Source: Castanea sativa (Eukaryota > Streptophyta > Magnoliopsida > Fagales > Fagaceae). From it: a DNA stretch of 64,000 nt. The stretch is from positions 9,087,001 to 9,151,000 of the forward strand of contig NC_134013.1 in assembly GCF_040712315.1 (NCBI RefSeq). The letters run 5' to 3'. Every line of letters starts with the position of its first letter. Within the stretch, counting starts at the first letter, position 1. Under the pieces are notes generated by a model that saw only the letters and a program-made list of their open reading frames with translations, made no database searches and was not told the DNA's origin. Shown in pieces: positions 22,441 through 34,764 of the stretch. Both the position numbers and the translations under genes were made by a program.

Positions 22441-22689
22441 GGAAAGTTAGAGCAATTCCTGTCGCAACCCAGCGGACAGGGTGGCCAGGCAAGGTCGGGA
22501 GCTTAGAGAAGTACTTCTACAAGACCACCTTTGGGTACAATCAGTGTCATCCTGGCTGCCCTAAGGAGGACTGGTTCTCATCCATCTAAGGTGATGCCTA
22601 TAGCTCGGCCATTTAAGGAGGACCTGCCCCCTAATGCGAAAAGGTTTAGATTGAAAGCCGGACCAACTTTGAGCTTTTCCAATGAGGAT

Positions 22690-23130
22690 AAAATTGGAAC
22701 CCTGTAGCCACACGATGATGCCTTGGTAGTTATTCTCAAGATTGGAGGGTACGATGTGAAGAGGGTGCTAGTAGATCAAGGTAGCGGTGACGAAATCATC
22801 TACCCAAATCTGTATAAGAGGCTCAAGCTAAGGCTGAGGACTTGGCCAGCTATGACTCCCCTCTGATAGCATTTGATAGAAAAACTGTCTTTCTAATGAG
22901 CCAAATCAGGCTACTTGTTCAGACAGGGTTAGAGGACGTAGAAGTGAACTTCATAGTGGTAGACGCATACTTCCCCTATACTACTATTGTGGCGAGAACT
23001 TAGCTCCACGCCATGGGAGTTGTGCCTTCCACCCTACACTTGAAGGTGAAGTATCCATTAGGGGATTGGGTCGAGGAATTGGTGGGAAGCCAATCTGTAG
23101 CCAAGCAGCTCTTGGTGGCTACAGTCAAGC
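22690..23130 (+). pseudogene. Aspartic protease region of element A
   Basis: The frame shows DALVVILKIGGYDVKRVLVD and then QGSGDEIIYPNLYKRL. The active-site D sits in VDQGSG, the usual form in this lineage. The trailing region with EVNFIVVDAYFPYTTIV and STLHLKVKYPLGDW is conserved with element B. It is interrupted by stops. The protease would cut the Gag-Pol precursor. Confidence 0.7.
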
Positions 23131-23289
23131 ATTAGGCCAAAAGTGAGTCCTCGGCTGCTACTGACTAGGGTTTATAGCAATCAAAGGTACCAATGTGGTC
23201 TGCGGACGTGGTAGTAAGAGGGGCAGAATGTGAGGAGCTACAAAGAGTTGTTGTTGGTAATGACAAAGGTAAGTTCTTCTAAATCAGAG

Positions 23290-24262
23290 TTTAGTTTCTC
23301 CCCTAGGAGAAGGAGGAGCTAATAATGTTTCTTAGTAATAACCTCAATGTGTTTGCGTGGAGCGCCTATGAAGCTCCTGGGGTTGATCCAAGCTTCATTT
23401 GCCATCACTTAAACGTCAATCCATCTACCACCCCCAAAAGGCAGCCACCTCGACGCTCATTCTGATGCCGTCAGGGAGGAAGTGATCAAGCTCGAGCAGT
23501 TCGAGGCTATTAAAGAGGTGTTTTACCCCGAGTGGTTGGCCAATATGTGGTGGTGAAGAAGAAAAGCGAGAAGTGGCGAGTATGTGTGGACTTCACAGAA
23601 TTAAATAAGGCTTGCCCAAAAGACCATTTCCCCATGCCTCGAATAGACTGTGGGCCATCCTCATATGAGCTTCTTAGATGCCTTTCAAGGGTACCACTAG
23701 ATACCATTAGTTTTAGATAATTAGAAGAAGACAACTTTTGTTACACCTACTGGAAACTACCACTACAAGGTGATGCCCTTTGGATTAAAGAATGCAAGGT
23801 CCACTTACTAGAGGATGATGACTAGGATGTTCAAGCCACACCTAGACAAAAATATAGAGGTTTATATAGACGACATGGAGGTAAAAATTAAGGTAGTATC
23901 CAAGCATGTGGGTGACCTTAGGAACATTTTTGAAATACTTAGGAGGCATAAACTACGCCTCAACACTTCCAAGTGTTCATTTGGCATCAGCTCGGATAAA
24001 TTTCTAGGCTACATGGTCACTCATCGTGGAATTGATGTCAACCCTGACCATATCAAGGCAATTAACAGTTTGTAGCCTCCTCGGAATCCCAAAGAGGTCC
24101 AGAAGTTGACAGGGATGATTGTTGCTCTAAACTGATTCATCTTTCGGTCGGCGAACAGGTTTAGGCCTTTCTTCCAGTTGTTGCATAAGTGGAAGGGATT
24201 TGAATGGACTGAAGAGTGTGCCCTAGCCTTCCAGCAGCTGAAGGAATACCTTTCTTTGCCAC
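23290..24262 (+). pseudogene. Reverse transcriptase of element A
   Basis: Frame pieces: APGVDPSFICHHLNVNP; WRVCVDFTELNKACPKDHFP; MMTRMFKPHLDKNIEVYIDD, where YIDD is the catalytic box; SKCSFGISSDKFLGYMVTHRG; WTEECALAFQQLKEYL. Frame changes lie near 23465, 23530 and 23735 and a stop at 24073. The C-terminal connection ends abruptly at about 24262, where an internal deletion begins. Confidence 0.8.
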
Positions 24263-24545
24263 CTTTCAGATTCAAGGTTGGTTGTTGGCCAGGTAAACGG
24301 AGAATTGGAAGCCAAAGACCTAAGGATGCAAGGGTATTTGAGTCGAGCCAGGCATTTGCGATCGGGGTTCAAGTCTTTCACCTTGCAGCAAATCCTCAAG
24401 AGCAGAAACACACATGCAGACTCTTTTACCACTCTCGCAACCTCCTCGACACAAAGCTTACCTCAGATTATCCTGGTCAAGGATTTGTGTGAACCCATTG
24501 ATTCGAAGAGAGAGAAGGCTTAGATTCATCAAGTCAGTGCAGGGC
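24263..24545 (+). pseudogene. Truncated RNase H of element A
   Basis: Only the back half of the extra (Tat-type) RNase H remains: SRLVVGQVNGELEAKDLRMQ and NTHADSFTTLA. Compared with element B (58256-59365), the first RNase H domain and the front half of the second, about 0.7 kb, are missing at a junction near 24262-24275. A precise joint without filler suggests a single internal deletion. Confidence 0.7.
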
Positions 24546-25785
24546 CTAGTTGGATGGATCCTATTGTACTGTTCCTCAAAGATGACATCTTGCCCAAGGG
24601 AAAAGAGGAGGCCAATAAGGTACAGAGGAAAGCTCCTCATTTTTGGTTGTCCGAGGATCAGAAGTTGTACAAACGCTCTTTCTTTGGACCATATTTACTA
24701 TACATCCATCCCAAAACAGTAGACCCACTCCTAGAAGAGCTACATAAGGGAATTTGTGGAAGTCACACGGGAGGCAGATCCTTGTCTCACAGAGCCCTCA
24801 CTCAGGGATACTAATGGCCAAATATGCAAAAGAAAGCACAAGACTACATGAAGAAGTGTGATCAATGCCAAATGTTTGCTCCAAACATTCATCAGCCATG
24901 AGGTGTGCTTAATCCCCTATCTAGTCTCTGGCCTTTCGCTCAATGGGGCTTGGACATCGTAGGGCCATTCCCCAAAGCAGCGGGAAATAGAAGATGGTTT
25001 TTGGTCGGCACAGACTACTTCACCAAGTGGGTTAAAGCGGAGCCACTAGCGAGCATCAAGGATGTGGATGCCAAAAGGTTTGTGTGGAAGAATATTGTCA
25101 CTCAATTTCGGATTCCTCATACCTTTATCTCGGACAATAGACTTCAGTTTGATAGCAAAACTTTCAGAAGGTACTATTGTGAATTGGGGATCAAGAATAG
25201 GTACTCAACTCTGGCTTACCCATAAGGGAATGGACAGGCCGAGATTCTCAATAAAGTCATAGTAAATGGACTCAAGAAGAGGTTGGATAATGCAAAGGGT
25301 AAATAAATGGAAGAGCTGCCATATGTTCTTTGGACATATCGGACTACCCCTCATAAGTCCGCGGGAAAGACCCCCTTTTCAATGACTTATGGGGCTGAGG
25401 CTGTGATCCCTCTGGAGACTAGGTTTCCAACGCTGAGGATAAACTTATTCACTTTGGATAGCAATGACAGCCTACTAGAAAAGAGTCTGGATTTAATTGA
25501 AGAACGAAGAGAATGTGCCATGGTCCAATTAGCATATTATCAACATAAACTCAAATAGGGGTATGACATGTGAGGTTAAGACTGTTAGCCCCTAGGGACT
25601 TAGTATTAAGAAAGGTTGTGGGCACTGCAAAAAACCCAGCATGGAGAAAGTTGGGGCCCAATTGGGAAGGGTCGTACCATATCACCTCGGTAGTTGGTAT
25701 AGGGGCATACTTCCTAGAAGATCTGGATGAGAATGTTATACCATACCCCTGGAATGTAAATAACCTACGAATGTATTATTATTAA
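24546..25785 (+). pseudogene. Integrase of element A
   Basis: The HHCC zinc-binding part (ELHKGICGSHTGGRSLSHRA, MKKCDQCQMFA) is followed by the catalytic core with D in FAQWGLDIVGPFP, D in TFISDNRLQFDS and E in NGQAEILNKV. The C-terminal part has ELPYVLWTYRTTPHKSAGKT, YGAEAVIPLE and NLRMYYY at the end. In-frame stops occur at about 24812, 24899, 25225 and 25304, and a frame change lies near 25560. No chromodomain was seen, as expected for Tat-lineage elements. Confidence 0.85.
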
Positions 25786-25799
25786 TGAAATGCAATATT

Positions 25800-26870
25800 T
25801 TTGTTAAAGTTATGTGTCGTATTGGTTACTTGTTTGAATATTAAATGGAACCTTGGTCATTTCTAGTTCATCGGACCACATACCTTGGGTAAATTAATAT
25901 TTTGGACTACTTGTTTGAATATTAAACAAAATATTGGTCATGCTTGACTCCTCAGACCACATACCTTAGGTAAATTAATATTCTAGGCTATTTGTTCAAG
26001 TGTTAAGCAGAACCTTGGTTATATATGGTCCCTCGGACCACATGCCTTGGGTAAATTAATACTCTTCATTATTTGTTCAAATGTTAAACAGAACCTTGGT
26101 TATGTTTAGTCCCTCGGACTACATGCTTTGGGTAAATTAATACTTTTCATTATTTGTTCAAGTGTTATACAAAACCTTGGTTATGTCTAGTCCCTCGGAC
26201 CACATGCCTTAGGTAAATTAATACTCTTCATTATTTGTTCAAGTGTTAAACAGAACCTTGGTTATGTCTGGTCCCTCAGACCACATGCCTTAGGTAAATC
26301 AATACTATTCATTATTTGTCCAAGTCTTAAACAGAAGCTTGGTTATGTCTGGTCCCTCGGACCACATGCCTTGGGTAAATTAATGCTCTTTATTATTTGT
26401 CCAAGTGTTAAACAGAACCTTGATTATGTCTAGTCCCTCAGACCACATGCCTTAGGAAAATTAATACTCTTCATTATTTGTCCAAATGTTAAACAGAACC
26501 TTGGTTATGTCTGGTCCCTCAAATCACATGCCTTGGGTAAATTAATACTCTTCATTATTTGTTCAAGTGCTAAACAGAATCTTGGTTATGTCTGGTCCCT
26601 CAAATCACATGCCTTAGGTAAATTAATACTCTTCATTATTTGTTTAAGTGTTAAACAAAACCTTGGTTATGTCTCGTCTCTCGGATCACATGCCTTGGAT
26701 AAATGAATACTCTTTATTATTTGTTCAAGTGTCAATGGTTATGTCTGGTCCCTCAAACCACATGCCTTGGGTAAATTAATACTCTTCCTTATTTGTCCAA
26801 GTGTTCAACAGAACCCTCGACCATGCCTGGTCCCTCGGACCACATGCCTTGAGTAAAATAACACTTCGCA
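25800..26870 (+). repeat. Tandem array of ~81-bp monomers in element A
   Basis: About 13 head-to-tail copies, recognisable by GTCCCTCGGACCACATGCC, TTGGGTAAATTAATA and AACAGAACCTTGGTTATG. The first copies are more divergent; the central ones differ at a few positions. It lies between the integrase stop and the 3' end of the antisense ORF. Confidence 0.9.
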
Positions 26871-27167
26871 TATGCATCATCATGAGAACATGAGGACTTA
26901 CCCTAGTTTTTGGTCAAAGGATTCTGAAGCTTTTATTAAAGTATGGGTGTTCACCCTTAGAAGCATCACCAATCTAGCCTCTCAGCAAAGGACAAGACAA
27001 TAACTACAACCAATCAAAGACAAATAGCGCAGGAAAAACAAAGGTCCATAAAATAAAAGCTGATATCTTTTCATTAAATCAAAAGAAAAAATACATCATA
27101 AACTAGGGCAAACTGCCACAACGAAAGAAAGGTACATTAAAAAAAAAAATCCTAGGCTAGGCCTTGG

Positions 27168-29870
27168 CTAGGGGAAGATCTTTTGTGCCAACTGGCTGGG
27201 AGAAAGAGGGATCAGAAGCTTTACCCGAGGTGACCTTCTTCTTCTGGGCCACGGCTTGAGGCTTAACCAGCTCAGACTCCTTTGTTTTAGGAGCAGCTTC
27301 CTTGCCTCAGCTAGCCTCAGAGGCCTTAGTCTTCGGCAGAGTCTTTGCCTCCTTGCCTTTGGCCCCTTCCACCCCTTAACTTTCATCATCAGCCTTGTCG
27401 GGCCCTTTAGAGGTCTTAGGAGGAGGAAGAGAGGCCTGGGAACTTGGAGGCTGCTCAGGGGAAGTTGTTGCAGCAGCCGCATCTACTTCGGAGCCCAAAA
27501 ACGCCGCAAGAGCTTCTAAGAGGTCGGACGGGTAATAAATGTTTTCAGTCCTCCTCCACTCCGAGGCAACAGGAACTCCAGCCAGGTTCAGTGCCTCTAT
27601 CCACACCTCTTGGCAGTAGTCCCTACAGACCTCAGCCAGCTCCTCGGTTAGACGTGCTTCAGTCTCCTACACCCCAAGTTCATAGGACTTCTGCTCAGCT
27701 TCCTTAGCCTTCTCTAGATTCGCCTTAGCTGCTTGAGCAGCTTCCTTGGCCTTCTCCAAATCTGCCTTCAGAGCCACGACCTCCTGTTTGGCCGTAGCCA
27801 GCTCTATCTCAGCATAGTGGAGCTTTATACGTTGCTCTTCAACCTGAGCCTCGGCAGTCTTGAGGCCAGCCTCAACGCTCTTCTGATCCCTGTCTGTAGC
27901 AACCAACTTCTTGTTCTTGCTCTTAGCAGCGGTCAGGGACTTGCTGGTCTCTGCGCAGAGGTTATCCGCGAGCCTAGCCTCGTTTTAGGCACTTTTCACC
28001 CATTCCTTTGCCCTAAAGACCTCCTAGATGGCCTGCCCAAAAACGAAGAATATTTATCAAATAAGGAAAAGATAACCTAGCAGGGGATTATTAAGGCGCG
28101 TTAAAAAGCTTACCAAGTCCAAGTCTCTCTTCAGGGACAGGAAGAGGTTCTGCTGCCTCATATCCTTCAAGGCAGTCATATCCCTTGGCAATATAAAGGG
28201 TTGTTTTAGGGCCTTGGAGAGGTAATGGGCATTCCCTCTTTGGAACTTCCTGATGGAGGAGTTCTATGGTATGGTTGCCCCATCTAGCTCCAACTGAGGG
28301 TTCCATGCTAAATTCTTAGGGCGCACCTCGGCCATGTGTTGATCCTCCTTACCTTCGACCGAGGAGCCCCTCTCTTGCCCTTGGCTGTCTTTGGAAGCTT
28401 TGAAGGAGCCTCCTCGTTATGCGGGACTAACTCCCCCTCCTCGATCACCTCCTTGCCCTTCTTCCTTTTCTATAAGTTGGCAAGCTCGAAAGGGTTGACT
28501 GTAGGAGTAGGAGTAGGAGGGGGAGGAAGCTTAGACCTCGAAGCATCCTTGGGCCCCAACCCTTTGGCCCTGTTTGCGAGGAACTTGCGTAGGCCTTTCT
28601 TCCTATCCAGCGGCATTTCCTTTTCTTCTTCTTCCACTGAACTACCAGTTACGTGCACAATGACGAGACCGAAGAGGCGGACGCTTGAAGCTCTGTCATG
28701 CTCGTTTTCCGAATCTGAGACTTAAATCATAGGCTCTCCCTGCTCCTCTCTCTCATCCTCGAGCTGAAACTAGTCTATCTCCTCCTCGAGGGACAAGCAT
28801 AAGGAAGCTGTCTCTTCTCTCAAAACTACTAATTCATAGGGAGAACAATAGGAAGGAAATTCAACTTGCACGGTGCCTTCTTTTGCTAGGAATTCGGGTG
28901 CCGAGACGTCAATCTGGGCCAACCGAGGATCACTTGCTTTGATCGCGTTGCTTGTGTCCTAAAACTTGTCGGACAGAGGTTGGAAGTCTAGGATGAGGTG
29001 GACAATTCACAATTACCTATCCTCGCTTACAAACACCTAAGATCTCAGTACTTTGTTGAGATTAGTAACGTTAACGAAGTTGATATTGGGGGCTACGTAT
29101 CTTTTATCTGCAAAAAAGCCAAGAAACAAAGTCGTAGTTAGAGAGGCAAGTCATCAATTTGAAAGAAACCAATTACTAATGAAATAAAGAAGCAAACTAC
29201 AAAACTAATTCCCCTACTAAAGGACCTAAACCTAGGGTACCACACCTGGTGCTCCCTCTTGGGTTGGGCAGTGAAGATTGTTATGCCATTCACCCGAGAC
29301 GATTAAAAATTCATCCTTTATGCCATTGTTAGACTTGGGGAGACACGAGATGAACCTAACAATAGAAGTTCTAGACTTAAGGTAATAGCCCACATCTACA
29401 AGCAGATGACATTCGTACATCTAAGCCATGTTGTGCCAGGTGAGACCCAACCCCATGTGCTCGTTGAGAGCATCCACGCTACCTAAGACCCTAAACAGGT
29501 TGGGCATGCATTGATGGGAGCATATCCTATGGGCAATCAGGTAGTCTCTGGTCACTCTTCCCATGAGAAGCCTCATTCCCTTTTCTATGAAGGTGATCAT
29601 TGGAATGACGACCTCCCCTTCCTTTTTGAGGGTATGCCAATCACCCAAAGGGAAATACTGTAAGGAGACCCCCTGGGGAATGCGATATAGGGCCCTAAAC
29701 CCCTCCATGCCTGCAAGGGTATCTACTAAATGAGCAAACCTATCTAAATAGACTAAGGAGAAGGGAAAGAAATTTTGTGAGGTAAGAAATGGAAAACAGA
29801 GGGCCAAGGAGATTGACTGAGGAGAAGAGAAACCTAAGAATAAGAGAACGTACAAAAATAAGGGCAAGGG
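27168..29870 (-). pseudogene. Antisense spliced ORF of element A
   Basis: Runs against pol. Exon 1 (about 29870-29246) encodes HLVDTLAGMEGFRALYRIPQ, KKEGEVVIPMITFIEKGMRL and CMPNLFRVLGSVDALNEHMG, with one stop near 29421. Intron 1 is 29245-29108 (CCAG|GTG...TTGCAG|ATA) and intron 2 is 28113-28033 (CTTG|GTAAGC...GGGCAG|GCC). Exon 2 has acidic stretches, a KKKGKE basic patch and LFLSLKRDL just before intron 2. Exon 3 has a long Ala/Glu/Lys coiled coil (27906-27667) and a Lys-rich tail ending near 27170. The N-terminal domain resembles proteins annotated as putative gypsy-type transposon proteins in plants; the biochemical role is unknown. Several in-frame stops show decay. Both introns recur in element B. 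Confidence 0.7.
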
Positions 29871-30231
29871 TTACTTCAGGAGCTTCTTGAAAGTCTGAAG
29901 ATTTAGAGAGTCTTGAAAGTTCGAAGATTTGGAAAGTGGGAGAAATGAATCCCCTAGGCGCCTTATATAGGAGGCAAAGTTGGGCGGGAGTTATCCTGCC
30001 CTAAATTTTGAGGAGAAATCCCAACCGTAGGATCTCCATCTCATCGTAAGACATAGGAGACAAGGCGACGCTTGGAGTATTCAATGAGATGTTGCGGACT
30101 CCGAAGCGCTAGAAGCAATTACAAGGCATGCGAAGTGACAATTTCATGTGGGAAATTCAAAGAAGCGTGTGGAAGCAATTACTTAAGGTCAAAACCCCAT
30201 TTTTCACCTCAGACAAGAAGGAAAAAACTGG

Positions 30232-30247
30232 AGTTTTTAGGGGCTAT
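30232..30247 (+). promoter_or_regulatory. Polypurine tract of element A
   Basis: AGTTTTTAGGGGCTAT lies directly before the 3' LTR. Element B has the near-identical AGTTTTGAGGGGCTAT. Confidence 0.6.
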
Positions 30248-30966
30248 TGTGGGGTACAACAATTTAATAAGATAGCAATGCCACGTGTCATACTCACAAC
30301 CGAGGAGTCCAGTGCAGTTCTGAGAAGACCATCCCCTTGGGCAGTGAGGCCAGGGAGGCGAGCTGTGGCCACGTCAAGGGCACATCATCAGAGGAGGCCA
30401 CACTGTAGGGGAAGAACTCCAGGGAAGGGGTTAAGCCTGTCATGTCTAAAAGGATGGAAGCTACCACCACATTAACTACGCCCCATCAAATCCTCTGGCT
30501 GCATTTATGTGGAGAAGACCTTTGAACAATGCTGTCTTGGTTGCTACAACTCACAGAAGATTTGGGAAGATGTCTAATGGGACAAGCACTCAAGTGGTGG
30601 CCTACATGATCAACAAATGGAGGGCCAAGATCAGTGGAAAGAGACTATATATTGTAAGAGATCCTCCAGGGCAAGGGGATCTGAAAATTGCGGAAGTAGA
30701 CACTGTAGCAACCAAGAACTGAAATTGTAACCAAGTCTAAAGAAATATATTTAAGAACTACTCTCCTCGGACTTTGCTGAGGAAGGATTTCTTTGTGAAA
30801 AGCTTGTCTTTTGTTGCTTTCTTATCATTTTTAACCCACTGTAAGCGTTGTTCAAATCCATTAAAGTACAGTCTATAAGCCTACTCTCTACAAATTCATT
30901 GTGTTGGACTCTCTGGGCCTTAACCCCGTTGCTTCTTGGGCTTAGGATCCAAAAGCTGCACTTACA
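30248..30966 (+). repeat. 3' LTR of element A
   Basis: 719 bp, TGTGGGGTACAAC...CTTACA, pairing with 20398-21115. Confidence 0.9.
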
Positions 30967-32467
30967 CTATTTATATGATTTTTACTCTTTTTTCCTCTCA
31001 TCTTATTTTATTCAACATTAAAATCCAGTCACATGCTCCATACTATTAAATTATGCAGCAAAAATCAAAAAAATGGCTAGACACAAACCTGCCTTCCTTT
31101 ACCATACATTGGGGGAATCAATATATTTGTGTGATAAAGGCTATTGAGAATGAACTTAATAATTTTATATTATGTATTAGCATTGTCTCTGCTTCTACTT
31201 CTTCTTCTTCTCAAAAATATTATGTATCATCTTTAAAGGATGCCAACAATTTTGATCTTATGGGAAAAGTTACATAAAATATTGAGAAAAAAATGTTTTA
31301 TATTACCATCTATTAAAAATGTTTTTTAAAATATATAAATCTTTCTATTTTTCATATTACTGACGTGTTTTACAATTACCGCATGTGTTAACTTAAGCCT
31401 TAATATTCTTAAGTTGTTTTGGCAAAAAGGCTGTCATAAAAGAGGAGCTCATGTAAAGTTTTTTGCAAAATGAAATATTTGTTTTGTAAGGCCACCAAAT
31501 TTGCAAATGATGAAACCACTTGCAACAATATTTGCATGGTTATATAGTTCCAACTAAAGCAATTGTGTATACTTTTAGTCTTCCAAAAACACACATCTAC
31601 AAGTGGTTTAACGTTCATTTTTGGTAGTTTTAACTTTTCATATAATTTTATCTTTACATATTCGTCTATTTTAATTTAGATTTAAAAAATAAAACTTTAA
31701 TTTAGATATTTATAAGTAAACAATGAAATAATGATTCATGAATAATAATAAATAAATAAATAAAATCTGTGCATATTTATCTTGTGTGGTTGTAATTTTA
31801 CATATAATTTTGCATATATATATTCATCTACTTTAATTTAGATATTTATAACTTAATAATGAAATCTATACACAAGGTAATTAAAACAATCATATTTCTA
31901 CAATTCAAAAGGTCACAATTTCTTTTTTCCAAAAAAAAAGCCTTTTACATTTCCTTGGAATTTTTTTTTTTAACTTTTTTATAAAACCTTTGACATACCA
32001 CTAATCTAACCACTTCATACATTGAAAAAAAAAATTTTAAGGCTCATTATTACTTCCATTAATATACTATAGATATCTTAATTGATTGAGACCAAACTAG
32101 AGAAATGCCTTTCATATTTCCTTGAAAATTCAAAAGGAAAAAAAAAAAAAAAAACACCCTTTGACATACCACTAACGTAACTACATCTATAACTATTTAA
32201 GCCATCCATGATATCTATTTTTTATTGATAACTTTAAAATTTACAACTAGCAAAGGAACATACAAAGTAACAAAGAATAAATGAAGGATGAAAAAAAGAA
32301 ATGAAATCAAACGGCTTTAATAACCGTTATTTGGAAAATAAAAAGGTGGTCAAGAGAAGTTAGAAATAAAATAGAGATGGCTATACAGAGGATATTGAAA
32401 ACTTTATAGTGCAATAAAATTAATAATACAAAATTTAAACTTAAAACTAATCAAACTCTAATTAGGG

Positions 32468-32470
<3 letters not shown>
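30967..32470. other. AT-rich stretch with local duplications
   Basis: No gene. Partly repeated phrases: 31622-31740 against 31788-31880 (ATATAATTTT.CATAT..TTCATCTA type) and 31940-32040 against 32105-32210 (CCTTTGACATACCACTAA). Confidence 0.45.

Positions 32471-32471
<1 letters not shown>

Positions 32472-32518
<47 letters not shown>
32472..32518. repeat. (TA)n microsatellite
   Basis: About 23 uninterrupted TA units. Confidence 0.95.
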
Positions 32519-32519
<1 letters not shown>

Positions 32520-33059
32520 CATAATTTTCATACACCATGACTTAAAATTTTTTTAATGAATAGTTCTACCTCTTATTTAATGTCTATGTTATGTAATCAT
32601 CAACCAATAAATATATGATAATGGTAAAAAATACTGTAGACAAGATTATGAAAAATATGATAAAATTATTTTTAAAAAAACACTTTATAAAGTCTAAAGA
32701 TTAAAATAATATTTTATTTAAAAAATTATCATGTACAAGTGGCGGGTCTTCGACTAGTGTTACATAAAAGTGACACTGAACAGAGGGACATGTACAATGT
32801 ATTGCTTCTCTTTGTGTTTGGGTGGAGGAAGAGCCAGGCTTTCTGGGTCCTCAACTCCAAGGATGAAAAGTATCATGCTAAATGAAATGAAATTTTCTTT
32901 ACAAAAAAGCTGATATCTTTTCGGTTCTGAAATGTTCATATATGCTTGTTATTTTTCCTTAAATTGTTAGTAAGTTTTGGTTCAGGGGATAGGGAGTGAG
33001 AGACTATTGCTAGACTCTTGTAGTCTTGTGAGGTTAAAAGCGTATATGGTATCCTTGTC

Positions 33060-34445
33060 TTGTCCCATCTATCTCTGTTTAGTCCATGACCAATCACACC
33101 CATATAATCACCCATGTGTGGGCTGTGGGCATGTCCTTTTCTTTGTTTCTTACTCATAATCTTCTATCATTTTACCATTTATAATCATGTGTTGCACGCC
33201 ACGTGTGTGAGGTAAAACATTCCTTATTGGAAAAAAAAAAAGTTTATGTGCAAGGCTGTTATTTCTTTCTGGAATCAATTTCATATGTTTGCAATGAGTA
33301 TACGTACATTGACATGCTGACTTTGCCCATAGCTAAACATATTTCTCAATCTTAGAGCCAGTTGGATATTATCTGAATTCTCAAGGACACAATTCGATCG
33401 TGAAGAAAAAAATAACTTGAAATAAGGATTATAATTGTGCAGGAGATGTGATTGCACTATATAAATTTTCTAATGCTTAGCATGCCCCTGCGGCCCTGCC
33501 TGTTCTTTCTAGGCCTCTGCATTTCCAACAATGCCAAGAGCCCTGCAAACGTATCAAATACCGGCAAACACACACACAAAGAAAAGAAACCAAATTTGAT
33601 CTTCTTATAAAAAAAAATTGTGACAAACGTAAAACTCTATGCTATGATTGAAATGTGTTGGTCAATAATATATTGATAGGTTTTTTTTTTTTTTTTTAAT
33701 TTCTTCAATCGATTTTGAAATGTTCCAACTTCAAATATGCTTGTTAATGATATCCGAAGGTAAAACATCTTTCTTTTTTTGTTTTTTTGAGAGAATGAAG
33801 GTAGAACATCTTAATTGCGGAGGAAGATTAAAAAAAAAAAATCAAATTCGACATTTAACTTTCAAAGTACTAAAAAGTAAAACCTTTCTTATGATATAAA
33901 ATAGGATGGATGGAGTTGGATATGTCAGCTTTATATGGTGTTGCTTTGTCCATCTATATACTATTATACGCCATGTCCATAATCAGTCCCACCGAGTACC
34001 TTTTGTAGGATTTTTCTCATAATAATCACCCAAATAATGTTGGTATTGGTAGGTCAGTCATCTTCTTAATTTGTGCCTCGCTCATAAACTCCCATCATTT
34101 ATAACCATGTGTAGTATGATATGCGTGTGAGATGCACCAAACATAGAAAAATATATATATAACGAGGTTCATATGCAAAGACTATGATATTTTTTGAAGT
34201 CATTACATGTATAATAGCAACGATTACATTGACATACTGGCTTTGCCCATAGCTGAACATATTTCTCAATCTTGGAGCTATGAAAGAGAGCCTATTGAGT
34301 ATTGTTTGAAGGACACAAGTTTAGAAGAGATATGACATGAAATAAGGACTATTGCACTATCCAGATTCCCATTGCTTAATTAGGTTGCTCCTGCCAGTTC
34401 TAGTCATTTGACTTAACAATGCCAACAAACCTGGAAACATATCAA
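33060..34445. repeat. Diverged direct duplication
   Basis: Blocks 33060-33560 and 33950-34445 share the same order of phrases: ATAATCACCCA; CATTTATAATCATGTGT / CATTTATAACCATGTGT; TTGACATGCTGACTTTGCCC / TTGACATACTGGCTTTGCCC; ATATTTCTCAATCTT; AACAATGCCAA. No reading frame is supported in either. The second block ends about 320 bp from the 3' end of the small secreted-protein gene, so it may be duplicated downstream flank of that gene. Confidence 0.7.
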
Positions 34446-34764
34446 GCAACTGATTGGTCAGTACCTTCAAAGGAAAAAGTACTAAAAATAGGAGAAAAAC
34501 CAATTCAAACTTCAAGGTTATGAATCCTATATTGTTGGCATGAAAACATGCATTGCTAAAAAAATGCTTCTGTATATTTTTCAACTTAATATATGGTTGA
34601 TGAGAAAATTATGCTAACAGAGTTCAAATATGTTGCCAATTGAATATCATTTTACTACAAATTAAAGTCGTGTTTCTTCTAAAAGATGGTGTTTTATCAT
34701 TTTAACACAAAGTAATTAATAATTTAAAACAAAAATCATTAGGATGAACTAAAATTCTACAAAC

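Larger units (their letters stand above)
20398..30966 (+). mobile_element. Ty3/gypsy LTR retrotransposon A (Tat-like), full-length, decayed
   Basis: Two LTRs (20398-21115, 30248-30966) enclose gag, protease, RT, RNase H and integrase on the plus strand in Ty3/gypsy order, then a tandem-repeat array and an antisense ORF. A primer-binding-like site follows the 5' LTR and a polypurine tract precedes the 3' LTR. The flanking pentamers CTATA (20393-20397) and CTATT (30967-30971) agree at 4 of 5 positions. The extra region between pol and the 3' LTR with an antisense ORF places it in the Tat lineage. The LTRs differ roughly at every sixth to eighth base in the first 160 bp, mostly by transitions, so the insertion is old. 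All coding parts carry stops. Confidence 0.9.

Noticed and set aside
25800..26870. Tandem array considered as a CRISPR-like array
   Set aside because: Whole ~81-bp units are repeated without unique spacers, inside a plant retrotransposon.
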